Part shown: in pieces, positions 1 through 6,880 of the stretch
How positions within the stretch are numbered: the stretch's first letter is position 1
How the letters are laid out: every line of letters starts with the position of its first letter
From: an uncultured Acidaminococcus sp.
GTDB taxonomy: Bacteria > Bacillota > Negativicutes > Acidaminococcales > Acidaminococcaceae
Direction of reading: 5' to 3'
Assembly (NCBI GenBank): GCA_905213155.1
Contig: CAJMHI010000059.1
Location: 1 to 9,487 of the forward strand
DNA length: 9,487 bases
The notes under the pieces: model-generated
What the model was told of the DNA's origin: nothing
The model's database searches: none
Seen by the model: the letters and a program-made list of their open reading frames with translations, nothing else
Position numbers and translations under genes: made by a program

Positions 1-93
1 TCTCATTCTTCTTCACGATGGTGTTTTCGTGTCCAGGTTTTTGTCCGCACCCCCACCGCTGTTCAATTTGGAGTTGCAATTTACGTTTATTTT

Positions 94-1251
94 TTATTTA
101 CACTCAAGCAAGATTTGGTAAATTTCATCTGCGGTAAGCGCCTTGCAGCACCCATCGGAAATATTGGTAGAATTGGCAACGGCTCTAAGGTCCGTATCCG
201 CAGGAATCCCCAATTCCCTGAAATTGGTTGGGAGACCAATTTCTTTGATAAACGCAGCCAATGCTTCTACGCCGGCTTTGGCTGTATCCAAATCTGTTTT
301 TTGCGGTGCAACGCCCATGACCCGCTGCGCAAAGCAGGCGAATTTATAGGGTGCATAGGGATACAGATGGCGATACAGAACCGGATGGAGCACAGCTAGC
401 CCGGCGCCGTGATTGCAGTTCGTATAGGCACCCAGCTGGTGCTCAATCTGGTGACACTGAAAATCCCGCAATTTACTGATACGAACCAGTCCGCTTTCTG
501 CCAAAGCAGAGTCCCATGCCAATTCGCTACGGGCATCGTAATTGTCCCGGTCTTTCATGAGAATGCGGATATTTTTCACCGTATTGCGCATGAGGCTTTC
601 ACTAATTTCGTCCGTCAAGTTGTCTTTTTCCGGTTTGCCAAAATACACTTCCATATAGTGACTTAACGTATCAAACGCACCGGAAATGACCTGTTGAAAC
701 GGCACTGTCAGGGAGTAGCAGGGATCTAGCATAGCAAAGTCAGCCCTGCCGCCATCCAATCCTGCTTTTAGCATTTTTTCTTCGTGGGTAATCACAGCCC
801 GGGCATTCATTTCTGAGCCAGTCCCAAAAACAGTCACAATGGTCCCCATAGGAACAAACTCCGTGGGTTTCCCTTTTTTTTCCTTTTCAAACGTCCATAA
901 ATCTTCGTCCAATCTGGCCTGGGCTGCCACAATCTTGCAACAGTCGGAAACACTGCCGCCGCCTACGGCCAAAATAAAATCAATGCCGTGTTTCCGAACC
1001 AATGCAGCGCCTTCCTGCACTTTGGCATAGGTAGGATTGCTCATAATCCCGGAGAATTCTACTATGGTTTTCCCTGCTTCTTGCAAGGTCCCGATAATTT
1101 CCTCATAAATCCCATTGCGCTTAATACTGCCGCCGCCATAGCCCAACAGTACTGTTTTTCCGTAGTGAGATAACAGTTGTGGCAGATTATCTTTTACAGC
1201 CCCTTTTCCAAAATAGACTTTCGTGGTATTGCTGAACACAAAATTATCCAT
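94..1251 (-). CDS. YqhD/butanol dehydrogenase-type metal-dependent alcohol dehydrogenase
   Basis: Group III (iron-containing) alcohol dehydrogenase, 385 aa, a cytosolic enzyme that reduces aldehydes to alcohols, probably with NADPH. The N-terminal half is a nucleotide-binding domain with GGGSIK near residues 39-44 and GGGSVSD near 97-103. The C-terminal helical domain carries the metal site. Counting from the second Met, the ligands are D194, H198, H267 and H281, the same numbers I recall for E. coli YqhD. That supports the ATG at 1251 over the one at 1257: AGGAGG at 1260-1265 stands 8 nt from 1251 but only 2 nt from 1257. It lies 18 nt behind nikO and is the last gene of the lar-nik cluster in view. 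Its substrate cannot be read from sequence. A link with the nickel cofactor genes is only positional, since its own metal site is complete. Confidence 0.93.
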   Translation of the reverse strand: MDNFVFSNTTKVYFGKGAVKDNLPQLLSHYGKTVLLGYGGGSIKRNGIYEEIIGTLQEAGKTIVEFSGIMSNPTYAKVQEGAALVRKHGIDFILAVGGGSVSDCCKIVAAQARLDEDLWTFEKEKKGKPTEFVPMGTIVTVFGTGSEMNARAVITHEEKMLKAGLDGGRADFAMLDPCYSLTVPFQQVISGAFDTLSHYMEVYFGKPEKDNLTDEISESLMRNTVKNIRILMKDRDNYDARSELAWDSALAESGLVRISKLRDFQCHQIEHQLGAYTNCNHGAGLAVLHPVLYRHLYPYAPYKFACFAQRVMGVAPQKTDLDTAKAGVEALAAFIKEIGLPTNFRELGIPADTDLRAVANSTNISDGCCKALTADEIYQILLECK

Positions 1252-1269
1252 TTGCATGTCCTCCTGACT

Positions 1270-2019
1270 TTACTTTATTCCTTGCAAGCGCAGCGGGAGT
1301 TCCAGATCGCAGGCTTCCAAAAGCGTCTTATCCCTCAGTATCTGCATCGCAGGCCCGTCTGCTTGGATCCTCCCATTATGGAGCAGAATGACCCGCTCAC
1401 AGGTATCCATGATAAAATCCAGGTCATGGGAAGCGATAATTTCCCCACAGGAAAGCTCCCGTAAAATCTGCATCAAATTGCGTCTGTTTTTAGGGTCCAG
1501 AGCGTTAGAGGGCTCATCCAGTAATAACAACTGGGGCTTTGTGACAAGCAATCCTGCTATCGCTGCCAAACGCTTTTGTCCGCCGCTTAACCGGTAGACC
1601 ATGGTGTTTTTTTGTGTTTCCAGATGAAGCAGTGTTAAGACATCCAGCACCTCTTTTTGGATAGTTTCTGCCGGGAGGCCGGATTGCTGTAGTCCCAAGC
1701 CCACATCTTCTCCTACCGTAGGCAAAAACAACTGGCTGTCCGCATCCTGGAAGGCATAGCCAACTCGTGTGCGAATGGCTTGATAATTTTTAGGATCTAG
1801 TGAGAGATCACATACACTGAGCGTATCCCCGGATACCGGTAGAAGCCCTACCAACAGTTTAAGCAGCGTGGACTTTCCCACACCATTGCAGCCGATGAGT
1901 CCGATCTTTTCACCCGGCTCCATGGAAAAGGTGAGATCATGAAAAACGGGCTTATTATTTCCTCCGTGGAAAGGAGGCGGATAGGAAAAAGCTAATTGCT
2001 TAGCCTCTACAAGATTCAT
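1270..2019 (-). CDS. nikO: ECF nickel transporter ATP-binding subunit NikO (CbiO family)
   Basis: ABC ATPase of 249 aa that powers an energy-coupling-factor metal importer on the cytoplasmic face of the membrane. Visible motifs in order: Walker A GCNGVGKST at 43-51, Q-loop FQDADSQ with Q91, signature LSGGQ at 144-148, Walker B LLLLDEP at 164-170 with catalytic E169, and the switch histidine H198 in ASHDLD. The Q-loop context DADSQLF and the length are typical of CbiO/NikO/EcfA proteins. AAGGAG at 2029-2034 is 9 nt from the ATG and shares bases with the nikQ stop codon, and only 13 nt separate the genes. As a family CbiO serves cobalt or nickel systems; nickel is inferred from the adjacent lar genes and the NikM-like N-terminus of the substrate subunit. 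Only one ATPase is seen, so it would act as a homodimer. Confidence 0.94.
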   Translation of the reverse strand: MNLVEAKQLAFSYPPPFHGGNNKPVFHDLTFSMEPGEKIGLIGCNGVGKSTLLKLLVGLLPVSGDTLSVCDLSLDPKNYQAIRTRVGYAFQDADSQLFLPTVGEDVGLGLQQSGLPAETIQKEVLDVLTLLHLETQKNTMVYRLSGGQKRLAAIAGLLVTKPQLLLLDEPSNALDPKNRRNLMQILRELSCGEIIASHDLDFIMDTCERVILLHNGRIQADGPAMQILRDKTLLEACDLELPLRLQGIK

Positions 2020-2032
2020 TTTCCCACACTCC

Positions 2033-2809
2033 TTATCCCCCTAGAAAATGCAGCAATCCACCATAGATTCCCACAGCGATCACAAGCGCTGTCCCTTGAA
2101 ACTTCTGTTTTTGTGTTACATGTTGATAAGAATGCACATCATGAAATCCCCGCAGTTCCATGGCTTCATATACCCGCTCCGCACGATCCAGGCTGCGGAG
2201 AAACCACAATCCTAAAAATGAGCCCCAAATCCTTTTGGGGATGCCCTTTTGCTGTGGGACGCGCAAGGCGTAGGCTGTGCTCATCCGCTCCCCTTCCTGC
2301 AATAAAAGTATCAGGTAACGATAGAGTAAAAGCAGCGTGACCACAAGGATACGGGGCATATGCAGCGAGCGTAAGGCCCCACAAATTTCTTCCATGGAAG
2401 TCGTCGCAAGCAGGCCATAAACACCCAGACAGGAAAAAATGCCACGAAATAATAGCACAAAAAAAATAACTAAAGCTCCTGGCAGCATCCATGGCCCTAT
2501 AAGGACTAACCGATTCGGTGTCACCAGCGCATTTAAAAGGCCTATGCCTGCCAAAAGCAGGAGTACATGCCGAAGATTCTTAACGCTGTCTGCCAAAGAT
2601 ACCCGGTCTAAGGGATACAGCACTAAAAGAGGCGCGCCCATGCAGAGCGTACCTAAGACCGCATAACGGGAAAAGCTGAGTAATGCAATCAGATAAAGCA
2701 CAAGTCCCAATACTTTCGCTGCAGGAGGCAAACGATGCAATAAAGAATCCCCCGCAGCCAGATCATCCAGGCGGTGCAGCTGCGTAATGGCATTTTGAAG
2801 TTTGCCCAT
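2033..2809 (-). CDS. nikQ: ECF nickel transporter transmembrane subunit NikQ (CbiQ/EcfT family)
   Basis: Membrane scaffold (T component) of 258 aa that couples the ATPase NikO to the substrate-binding NikMN. The start LDDLAAGDSLLHRLPPAAKV (residues 14-33) is the usual CbiQ N-terminal pattern. Hydrophobic segments follow near 34-70, 82-95, 105-135, 153-170 and 240-256. The two cytoplasmic coupling motifs contacting the ATPases are seen as AYALRVP (179-185), where the common Gly after Arg is Val, and AMELRGF (216-222). I chose the ATG at 2809, 4 nt after the nikMN stop. A TTG 42 nt upstream would add 14 polar residues overlapping nikMN and does not fit the family. No clear Shine-Dalgarno precedes 2809, so translation is probably coupled to nikMN. 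Confidence 0.93.
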   Translation of the reverse strand: MGKLQNAITQLHRLDDLAAGDSLLHRLPPAAKVLGLVLYLIALLSFSRYAVLGTLCMGAPLLVLYPLDRVSLADSVKNLRHVLLLLAGIGLLNALVTPNRLVLIGPWMLPGALVIFFVLLFRGIFSCLGVYGLLATTSMEEICGALRSLHMPRILVVTLLLLYRYLILLLQEGERMSTAYALRVPQQKGIPKRIWGSFLGLWFLRSLDRAERVYEAMELRGFHDVHSYQHVTQKQKFQGTALVIAVGIYGGLLHFLGG

Positions 2810-2813
2810 GCTG

Positions 2814-3794
2814 CTACCGATTTTGCAGCGTCCGCCCGATACAGCAAGCAAGCGCCATGACTAGCAGTGTACCAACAATTCCTGACAGACTGGTGCCTAA
2901 AGATTCTCCCAGCCCAGGCACCTGATACTCCGGCAACAGAGACAATTTTTCCTGTACCTGGGAAGCCAGTGTAAAAATACTGCCGCTGCGCTGCGCCAAT
3001 TCGGGATCTCCGGTAATTCCGGCGATGGACCATTCCAGCCCGTCCGGATCTGCGGAAGCAAACAGGGATACAATCCCACCCGTAATAAAGGCCACTATAG
3101 CAAGTACAGGCAATACCTGGCGGCTTTTTATGGGCTTCATACAGCCTTTTTGCTGGGACTGCCAGAGCAGTTCCGGCCTGTTTTCATAGATAAATCCTAA
3201 AACGGCTGCGGTAATTAACCCTTCCACCAATCCGATGACCAGATGAATGGGCTGCATCAAAAGCAAAAAAGCGCTAAACGGCAGCTCTGTAATGCCGCTG
3301 CAAAAAGTCTCCAGAGAAACAGAAAAAGCCCCTAACTGCAAAGCAATGATACTTCCTGAGATAGAAACTGCAGCAATTTTTTTGCGACTGAGACCATTTC
3401 GCATTCCGTTTTTCCACAAAATGGCCCCGCCAAAAAAACAGCCATAAAATGCCATATTCCAGATGTTTGCCCCCAATGCCAAAAGTCCCCCATCTGCAAA
3501 AAGCAGGCACTGCAGCGTCAGCACGCAGATCATGGTCAAAAATCCCGCATAGGGCCCTACCACGGCCGACAACAATAGTCCCCCACACAAATGGCCAGAA
3601 GAACCGGTGCCAGGGATGGCAAAATTGATCATTTGGGCAGCAAACACAAAGGCCCCCAATACGCCCATTTTGGGCATAAGACTTGGATCGCTTTCTTTTT
3701 TGACTTGTTTCACTGCATATGCAGCCACTAAGGCGGAACACACTCCCATTGCGCCCGCCACCTGGGGTGACAGCAGTGCATCGGCCATATGCAT
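2814..3794 (-). CDS. nikM: Fused ECF nickel substrate-capture subunit NikMN
   Basis: Substrate-specific membrane subunit of 326 aa that combines NikM (about 1-205) and NikN (about 225-320). The mature protein should begin MHMADALLSP. In crystallised NikM the free N-terminus, His2 and a histidine near 67 bind Ni(II); here His2 and H68 (in SSGHLCGG) match. Other family marks are MGVLGAFVFAAQMINF (43-58), LFADGGLLALGANIWNM (98-114) and, in the NikN part, SADPDGLEW (247-255) between two membrane helices. The start must be the ATG at 3794, because upstream extension would bury His2 and destroy the site. A G7 tract at 3802-3808 stands 7 nt upstream as ribosome binding site. It follows larC by 17 nt. 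MHMADALLSP resembles nickel NikM more than cobalt CbiM, which often has MHIPDGFL. Confidence 0.94.
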   Translation of the reverse strand: MHMADALLSPQVAGAMGVCSALVAAYAVKQVKKESDPSLMPKMGVLGAFVFAAQMINFAIPGTGSSGHLCGGLLLSAVVGPYAGFLTMICVLTLQCLLFADGGLLALGANIWNMAFYGCFFGGAILWKNGMRNGLSRKKIAAVSISGSIIALQLGAFSVSLETFCSGITELPFSAFLLLMQPIHLVIGLVEGLITAAVLGFIYENRPELLWQSQQKGCMKPIKSRQVLPVLAIVAFITGGIVSLFASADPDGLEWSIAGITGDPELAQRSGSIFTLASQVQEKLSLLPEYQVPGLGESLGTSLSGIVGTLLVMALACCIGRTLQNR

Positions 3795-3801
3795 AGGAAT
3801 A

Positions 3802-3808
3802 CCCCCCC
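3802..3808 (-). promoter_or_regulatory. G7 ribosome binding site of nikMN
   Basis: On the minus strand the 17-nt gap between larC and nikMN holds a run of seven G, ending 7 nt before the ATG at 3794. It is the only purine-rich element placed to act as a Shine-Dalgarno and it fixes the start at 3794. A homopolymer in this place could vary in length by slippage and so tune expression of the transporter; that is inference. Confidence 0.6.
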
Positions 3809-3811
3809 GTA

Positions 3812-5158
3812 TTATTTCACGCTGATTTCGCCCATAACCTCTTGGTACACATCCCAATAGCCACGCCCCGTCTGCTGGCAGATGGCTGCCAGGGATTCGT
3901 ATTCAGGATAGCTGCGGATTTCTGTTCCCTCTGCAGTGGGAATCTCCACAGTTTTAACTCGTACCAATCCTAAAGAAGTTTCTACCAAGTTTTCCTTTCG
4001 GGTAAGAATCGTCCGTTCCATCTTCACCCGTCGAATGCCGATGGTACTCGTCTCCTGAAAGATTACCCGTTCCAGCGTTTGCCGCTTTTCTTCTGTACAA
4101 ATCACGGTTAAAAGCGTGCCGGGCCGGTTTTTCTTCATATAGACCGGAGTATATTCCACGTCTTTGGCACCCTTCGCAAGCAGCTGTTCCATCGTATGCC
4201 CCAGCGCTTCGCCAGTACTATCATCCAGATTGGTTTCCAGCTTCCATATTGTATCTTCTGTTTTTTCTTCAGCAGGCAGGTCTTCTTCCGGGACGGCCAG
4301 GAGCATCGCTCTGAGCAAGCTGGGGCGTTCCTGTTCCCGTTTGCCAGCGCCCATACCGATTTTTTCAATGGTAAACCGGTGTGGAAGAGTGTTCGTTGTG
4401 GCAATAGCAGCCGCAATAGCTGCTCCTGTAGGTGTCACATACTCCCCTGCTGCGTCCATAATGGATAGGGGCAAATGATACTGCTCAGCAATCGCTGCCA
4501 CGGCAGGCACCGGAATGGGCAAGATTCCATGGGCACAGCGCACACTGCCTTTGCCTTCGTTAAGGACAGGAATCACTACTTCCTGAATTCCCAAATTGTC
4601 CAGGCACACGGCTGTAGCAGCAATATCTACGATGGAATCCACCGCCCCCACTTCATGAAAATGCACCGCATCCAGCGTCGTCCCATGGGCTTTGGCTTCT
4701 GCTTCCCCCAAAATGGCAAAGATCTTTTCTGCCAGTGTCAGCGCACCTGCAGACAATTGCCCAGCCTCCAGGATAGCTTTGACATCCTGGAAGGTTCTAT
4801 GTTCGTGACGGTGCTGGTGCTCTTTCTCCGCTACTTGTTCCTGCGCATGGTCATGATGGTGTCCAAGTTCTTCGTGATGATGGTGGTGATGACTTTCCTG
4901 CACTCCGTGCTGAAATCCGTATAGATAATTCATATCATGGTCATGGTTTTTATGAGTTGCATCTAATTGCACCAGGAAATCTGTGGTGGCAAGGCCTGCT
5001 TTTTGTACCTGACTGATCCGAATCTCATATCCGGTAAGGGGCAAACTAGCTAAGGCTTTGCGCAATACGTCCTCACTGGCGCCCAGGTTCAGCAATGCGC
5101 CCACGGTCATATCCCCGCTGATCCCACTTTCGCATTGCAGATAGAGTATTTTTTTCAT
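3812..5158 (-). CDS. larC: Nickel-pincer cofactor biosynthesis protein LarC (nickel insertase)
   Basis: Cytosolic 448-aa protein that performs the last step of nickel-pincer nucleotide synthesis: CTP-dependent insertion of nickel into the dithiolated, pyridinium-derived mononucleotide made by LarB and LarE. The N-terminus LQCESGISGDMTVGALLNLG (7-26) is the family hallmark. A linker at 69-120 holds 18 histidines, including six in a row at 90-95, a likely nickel reservoir. The conserved HFHEVGAVDSIVDI (167-180), PTGAAI (243-248) and TNLDDSTGEALG (309-320) follow. Both halves, called LarC1 and LarC2 in Lactiplantibacillus plantarum and joined there by ribosomal frameshifting, lie here in one frame. 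The ATG overlaps the larB stop as ATGA. AAAGGA at 5171-5176 is 12 nt upstream, rather far, so translational coupling is probable. Confidence 0.96.
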   Translation of the reverse strand: MKKILYLQCESGISGDMTVGALLNLGASEDVLRKALASLPLTGYEIRISQVQKAGLATTDFLVQLDATHKNHDHDMNYLYGFQHGVQESHHHHHHEELGHHHDHAQEQVAEKEHQHRHEHRTFQDVKAILEAGQLSAGALTLAEKIFAILGEAEAKAHGTTLDAVHFHEVGAVDSIVDIAATAVCLDNLGIQEVVIPVLNEGKGSVRCAHGILPIPVPAVAAIAEQYHLPLSIMDAAGEYVTPTGAAIAAAIATTNTLPHRFTIEKIGMGAGKREQERPSLLRAMLLAVPEEDLPAEEKTEDTIWKLETNLDDSTGEALGHTMEQLLAKGAKDVEYTPVYMKKNRPGTLLTVICTEEKRQTLERVIFQETSTIGIRRVKMERTILTRKENLVETSLGLVRVKTVEIPTAEGTEIRSYPEYESLAAICQQTGRGYWDVYQEVMGEISVK

Positions 5159-5922
5159 GGCTTTCTGTCATCCTTTCCGTCACCTGTTGCAAGGCGGTTA
5201 ATCTGGCTGGCCAGATAGCCTGCTCCGTATCCGTTATCGATATTAACCGTAGCAATGCCATTGGCACAGGAATTAATCATGGTGAGCAGTGCTGCGATCC
5301 CGTGAAAGCTGGCTCCATAGCCCACACTGGTGGGCACGGCAATTACTGGATTTTCCACAAGGCCTCCAATTACGCTGGCCAGTGCTCCTTCCATCCCGGC
5401 TATAGCGATTACGCATTTGGCACGTTGGATTTCATCCAAATGGGATAGAAGCCGATGCAATCCGCTAACGCCCACGTCATAGATACGGGTAACATTGGTA
5501 CCAAAAAATTCTGCCACCTGTGCTGCTTCTTCTGCTACAGGAATATCCGCTGTTCCTGCACTGCATACGGCCACGTTCCCCCGGCGGGATATAGGTGTAC
5601 GCTCTATTCGCAATAACCGTGACACCGGATTGTACTGCACCTCCGGGCAAATAGTTTTCACCAGTGCATATTGTTTCTCACTGGCTCTAGTGCCCAGCAC
5701 ATTACCTACTTCCTTAGCCAGGCGGGAAAAAATTGCTGTAAGAAACTCATCTTCTTTTCCCGCACAGTACACCACTTCCCCATAGCCCGTGCGTATGTTT
5801 CTGTGGGTATCCAGTTTGGCAAATCCCAAATCTTCTATTGGCTTGCGCTTAAAATAGCGCTCTGCTTCTTCTATCGGGATTTCTCCATTTTTAACTTTTT
5901 CTAAAATCGTCCGAGTTTCCAT
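5155..5922 (-). CDS. larB: Nickel-pincer cofactor biosynthesis protein LarB (NaAD carboxylase/hydrolase)
   Basis: Protein of 255 aa that carboxylates C5 of the pyridinium ring of nicotinic acid adenine dinucleotide and hydrolyses the phosphoanhydride, giving the dicarboxylated mononucleotide and AMP. The N-terminal part carries LGFAKLDTHRNIRTGYGEVV (32-51) and YCAGK. The rest is an AIR-carboxylase (PurE)-like domain with SAGTADIPVAEEA (121-133), GMEGALASVIGGL (176-188), PTSVGYG (197-203) and NIDNGYGAGYLA (227-238). C219 in NSCANG matches Cys221 of L. plantarum LarB, which attacks the pyridinium ring, and E178 corresponds to its Glu180. The PurE-like half might suggest purine synthesis, but the N-terminal extension and the larE/larC neighbours decide for LarB. 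The ATG follows the larE TAA with no gap and no strong Shine-Dalgarno, implying coupled translation. Confidence 0.96.
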   Translation of the reverse strand: METRTILEKVKNGEIPIEEAERYFKRKPIEDLGFAKLDTHRNIRTGYGEVVYCAGKEDEFLTAIFSRLAKEVGNVLGTRASEKQYALVKTICPEVQYNPVSRLLRIERTPISRRGNVAVCSAGTADIPVAEEAAQVAEFFGTNVTRIYDVGVSGLHRLLSHLDEIQRAKCVIAIAGMEGALASVIGGLVENPVIAVPTSVGYGASFHGIAALLTMINSCANGIATVNIDNGYGAGYLASQINRLATGDGKDDRKP

Positions 5923-6735
5923 TTATTTCTTATCTTCTTCCAGTGTGGCATTCATACTCCCTGTACGGTATCCTTCCAGGTCCAGGGAAACGTAAGTAAA
6001 ACCCGCTTTTTTCAACGCATCAACGATTTCCTGCCGATGGTCCATGACTTTTTGCAGTTCTTCCGGCAACACTTCAATCCTAGCCAATTGATTATGAATC
6101 CGTACTCTCAGCTGATGAAATCCCAGATCAAGAAGAGCTTGTTCTCCAACGTCCACCCTATGAAGTTTTTCTGGCGTAATTTCTTCCCCATAAGGAAAAC
6201 GGGAAGCAAGACAGGCAAAAGAAGGTTTATTCCAGGTAGGAAGGCCCATCGCTTTAGAATAGCGGCGGATTTCATGCTTATACAGCCCCGCTTCCCGCAG
6301 TGGACTTTGGATTCCCAGTTCTGCAATGGCTTTTAGGCCAGGCCGGTAGTCGCCTTCGTCATCCAGATTAGAACCCTCGGCTACGGCTGCAAGATGATGT
6401 TGCTTGGCAAGCTGCAAAATTTTTTCAAAGAGTTCATGCTTGCAGAGATAGCACCGGTCCACTGGATTATGAGAAAACCCTTCAATCGCAAGCTCTTCCG
6501 AATCCACAGTAGCATGCCGTATGCCCTCTTTTTGGCAAAACACCGTGGCTTCTTCCAGTTCCCGTTTAGGAAAGCTTAAAGAGCGGGCTGTTACGGCCAG
6601 CACATTATCTCCCAGCGTATCATAGGCTACCTTCAGTAAAAAAGTGGAATCCACGCCACCAGAAAATGCAATAGCCACACTCCCCAGACGCCGCAGACAC
6701 TCCTGCAGCCTTTTTAATTTATCTTCATTGGACAC
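5923..6735 (-). CDS. larE: Nickel-pincer cofactor biosynthesis protein LarE (ATP-dependent sulfur transferase)
   Basis: PP-loop sulfur transferase of 270 aa that adenylates the carboxylates made by LarB and replaces them with thiocarboxylates. The PP-loop SGGVDST lies at 25-31. Further family marks are AEGSNLDDEGDYRPGL (119-134), SPLREAGLYKHEIR (144-157) and KPSFACLASRFPYGE (170-184). C175 matches the Cys176 that L. plantarum LarE sacrifices as sulfur donor. This protein also has C95 and C98 in DRCYLCK, the three-cysteine set of LarE homologues that carry a [4Fe-4S] cluster and turn over catalytically. The start is GTG at 6735: AGGAGG at 6744-6749 stands 8 nt away, and a stop codon in the same frame at 6748-6750 excludes a longer protein. 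It is the first gene of the lar-nik cluster. Confidence 0.95.
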   Translation of the reverse strand: MSNEDKLKRLQECLRRLGSVAIAFSGGVDSTFLLKVAYDTLGDNVLAVTARSLSFPKRELEEATVFCQKEGIRHATVDSEELAIEGFSHNPVDRCYLCKHELFEKILQLAKQHHLAAVAEGSNLDDEGDYRPGLKAIAELGIQSPLREAGLYKHEIRRYSKAMGLPTWNKPSFACLASRFPYGEEITPEKLHRVDVGEQALLDLGFHQLRVRIHNQLARIEVLPEELQKVMDHRQEIVDALKKAGFTYVSLDLEGYRTGSMNATLEEDKK

Positions 6736-6743
6736 AATAAAGC

Positions 6744-6749
6744 CCTCCT
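6744..6749 (-). promoter_or_regulatory. Ribosome binding site fixing the GTG start of larE
   Basis: A perfect AGGAGG on the minus strand ends 8 nt before the GTG at 6735. The in-frame stop at 6748-6750 lies inside this element, so no longer larE is possible and GTG is the start. Confidence 0.85.
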
Positions 6750-6769
6750 AGTTACTTCGCTCTCTCCTT

Positions 6770-6798
6770 ATTGTATTCAATTCAGGCAGGAATGTCTA
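6770..6798 (-). promoter_or_regulatory. Predicted sigma-A type promoter of the lar-nik operon
   Basis: On the minus strand a -35 box TAGACA (6798-6793, 5 of 6 matches to TTGACA) is followed after exactly 17 bp by a -10 box TACAAT (6775-6770, 5 of 6). Transcription would start near 6763, giving a leader of under 30 nt before the larE GTG. That leaves no room for a nickel/cobalt riboswitch, so any metal control should act through a DNA-binding protein. Confidence 0.65.
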
Positions 6799-6823
6799 AC
6801 ACTTATTGGTCATGGACACCTAT

Positions 6824-6867
6824 GAGAAAAAGTAAGAGCGGGCCGCATTCCTAGGATACAGTCCGCT
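6824..6867 (-). terminator. Weak candidate terminator after the flavin oxidoreductase gene
   Basis: On the minus strand AGCGG (6867-6863) can pair with CCGCT (6841-6837) around a 21-nt loop that itself contains the palindrome TCCTAGGA. A T5 run follows at 6831-6827, 5 nt past the stem. The stem is only 5 bp and the T run is displaced, so termination may be partial. It lies just downstream of the 6881 stop and upstream of the lar promoter. Confidence 0.3.
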
Positions 6868-6880
6868 GCTAACAAGTTTA

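Noticed and set aside
1..93. A further minus-strand reading frame open to the left edge (containing CGQKPGHENTIVKKNE), and a small hairpin CACGA/TCGTG.
   Set aside because: The frame has no credible start codon or ribosome binding site, and the 5-bp hairpin is followed by purines rather than a T run. Too little sequence to call a gene or a terminator.
2810..2851. Longer nikQ start at a TTG overlapping nikMN.
   Set aside because: The added residues do not resemble CbiQ N-termini, and the ATG at 2809 starts just before the conserved LDDLAAGDS block.
3795..3857. Longer nikMN start adding 21 residues inside the larC 3' end.
   Set aside because: It would remove the free Met1-His2 N-terminus needed for nickel binding, and it overlaps larC; the ATG at 3794 has a well-placed G-rich site.
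4475..4924. Plus-strand open frame of 149 codons opposite larC.
   Set aside because: It is the antisense of a strongly conserved larC region including the His codons; no ribosome binding site or recognisable protein.
5155..5922. LarB as a PurE-type phosphoribosylaminoimidazole carboxylase.
   Set aside because: The N-terminal LarB extension, the reactive C219 and the larE/larC neighbours identify it as LarB.
6736..6880. Possible nickel/cobalt riboswitch or NikR operator before larE.
   Set aside because: The predicted leader is under 30 nt, too short for a riboswitch, and no GTATGA-N16-TCATAC site is present.
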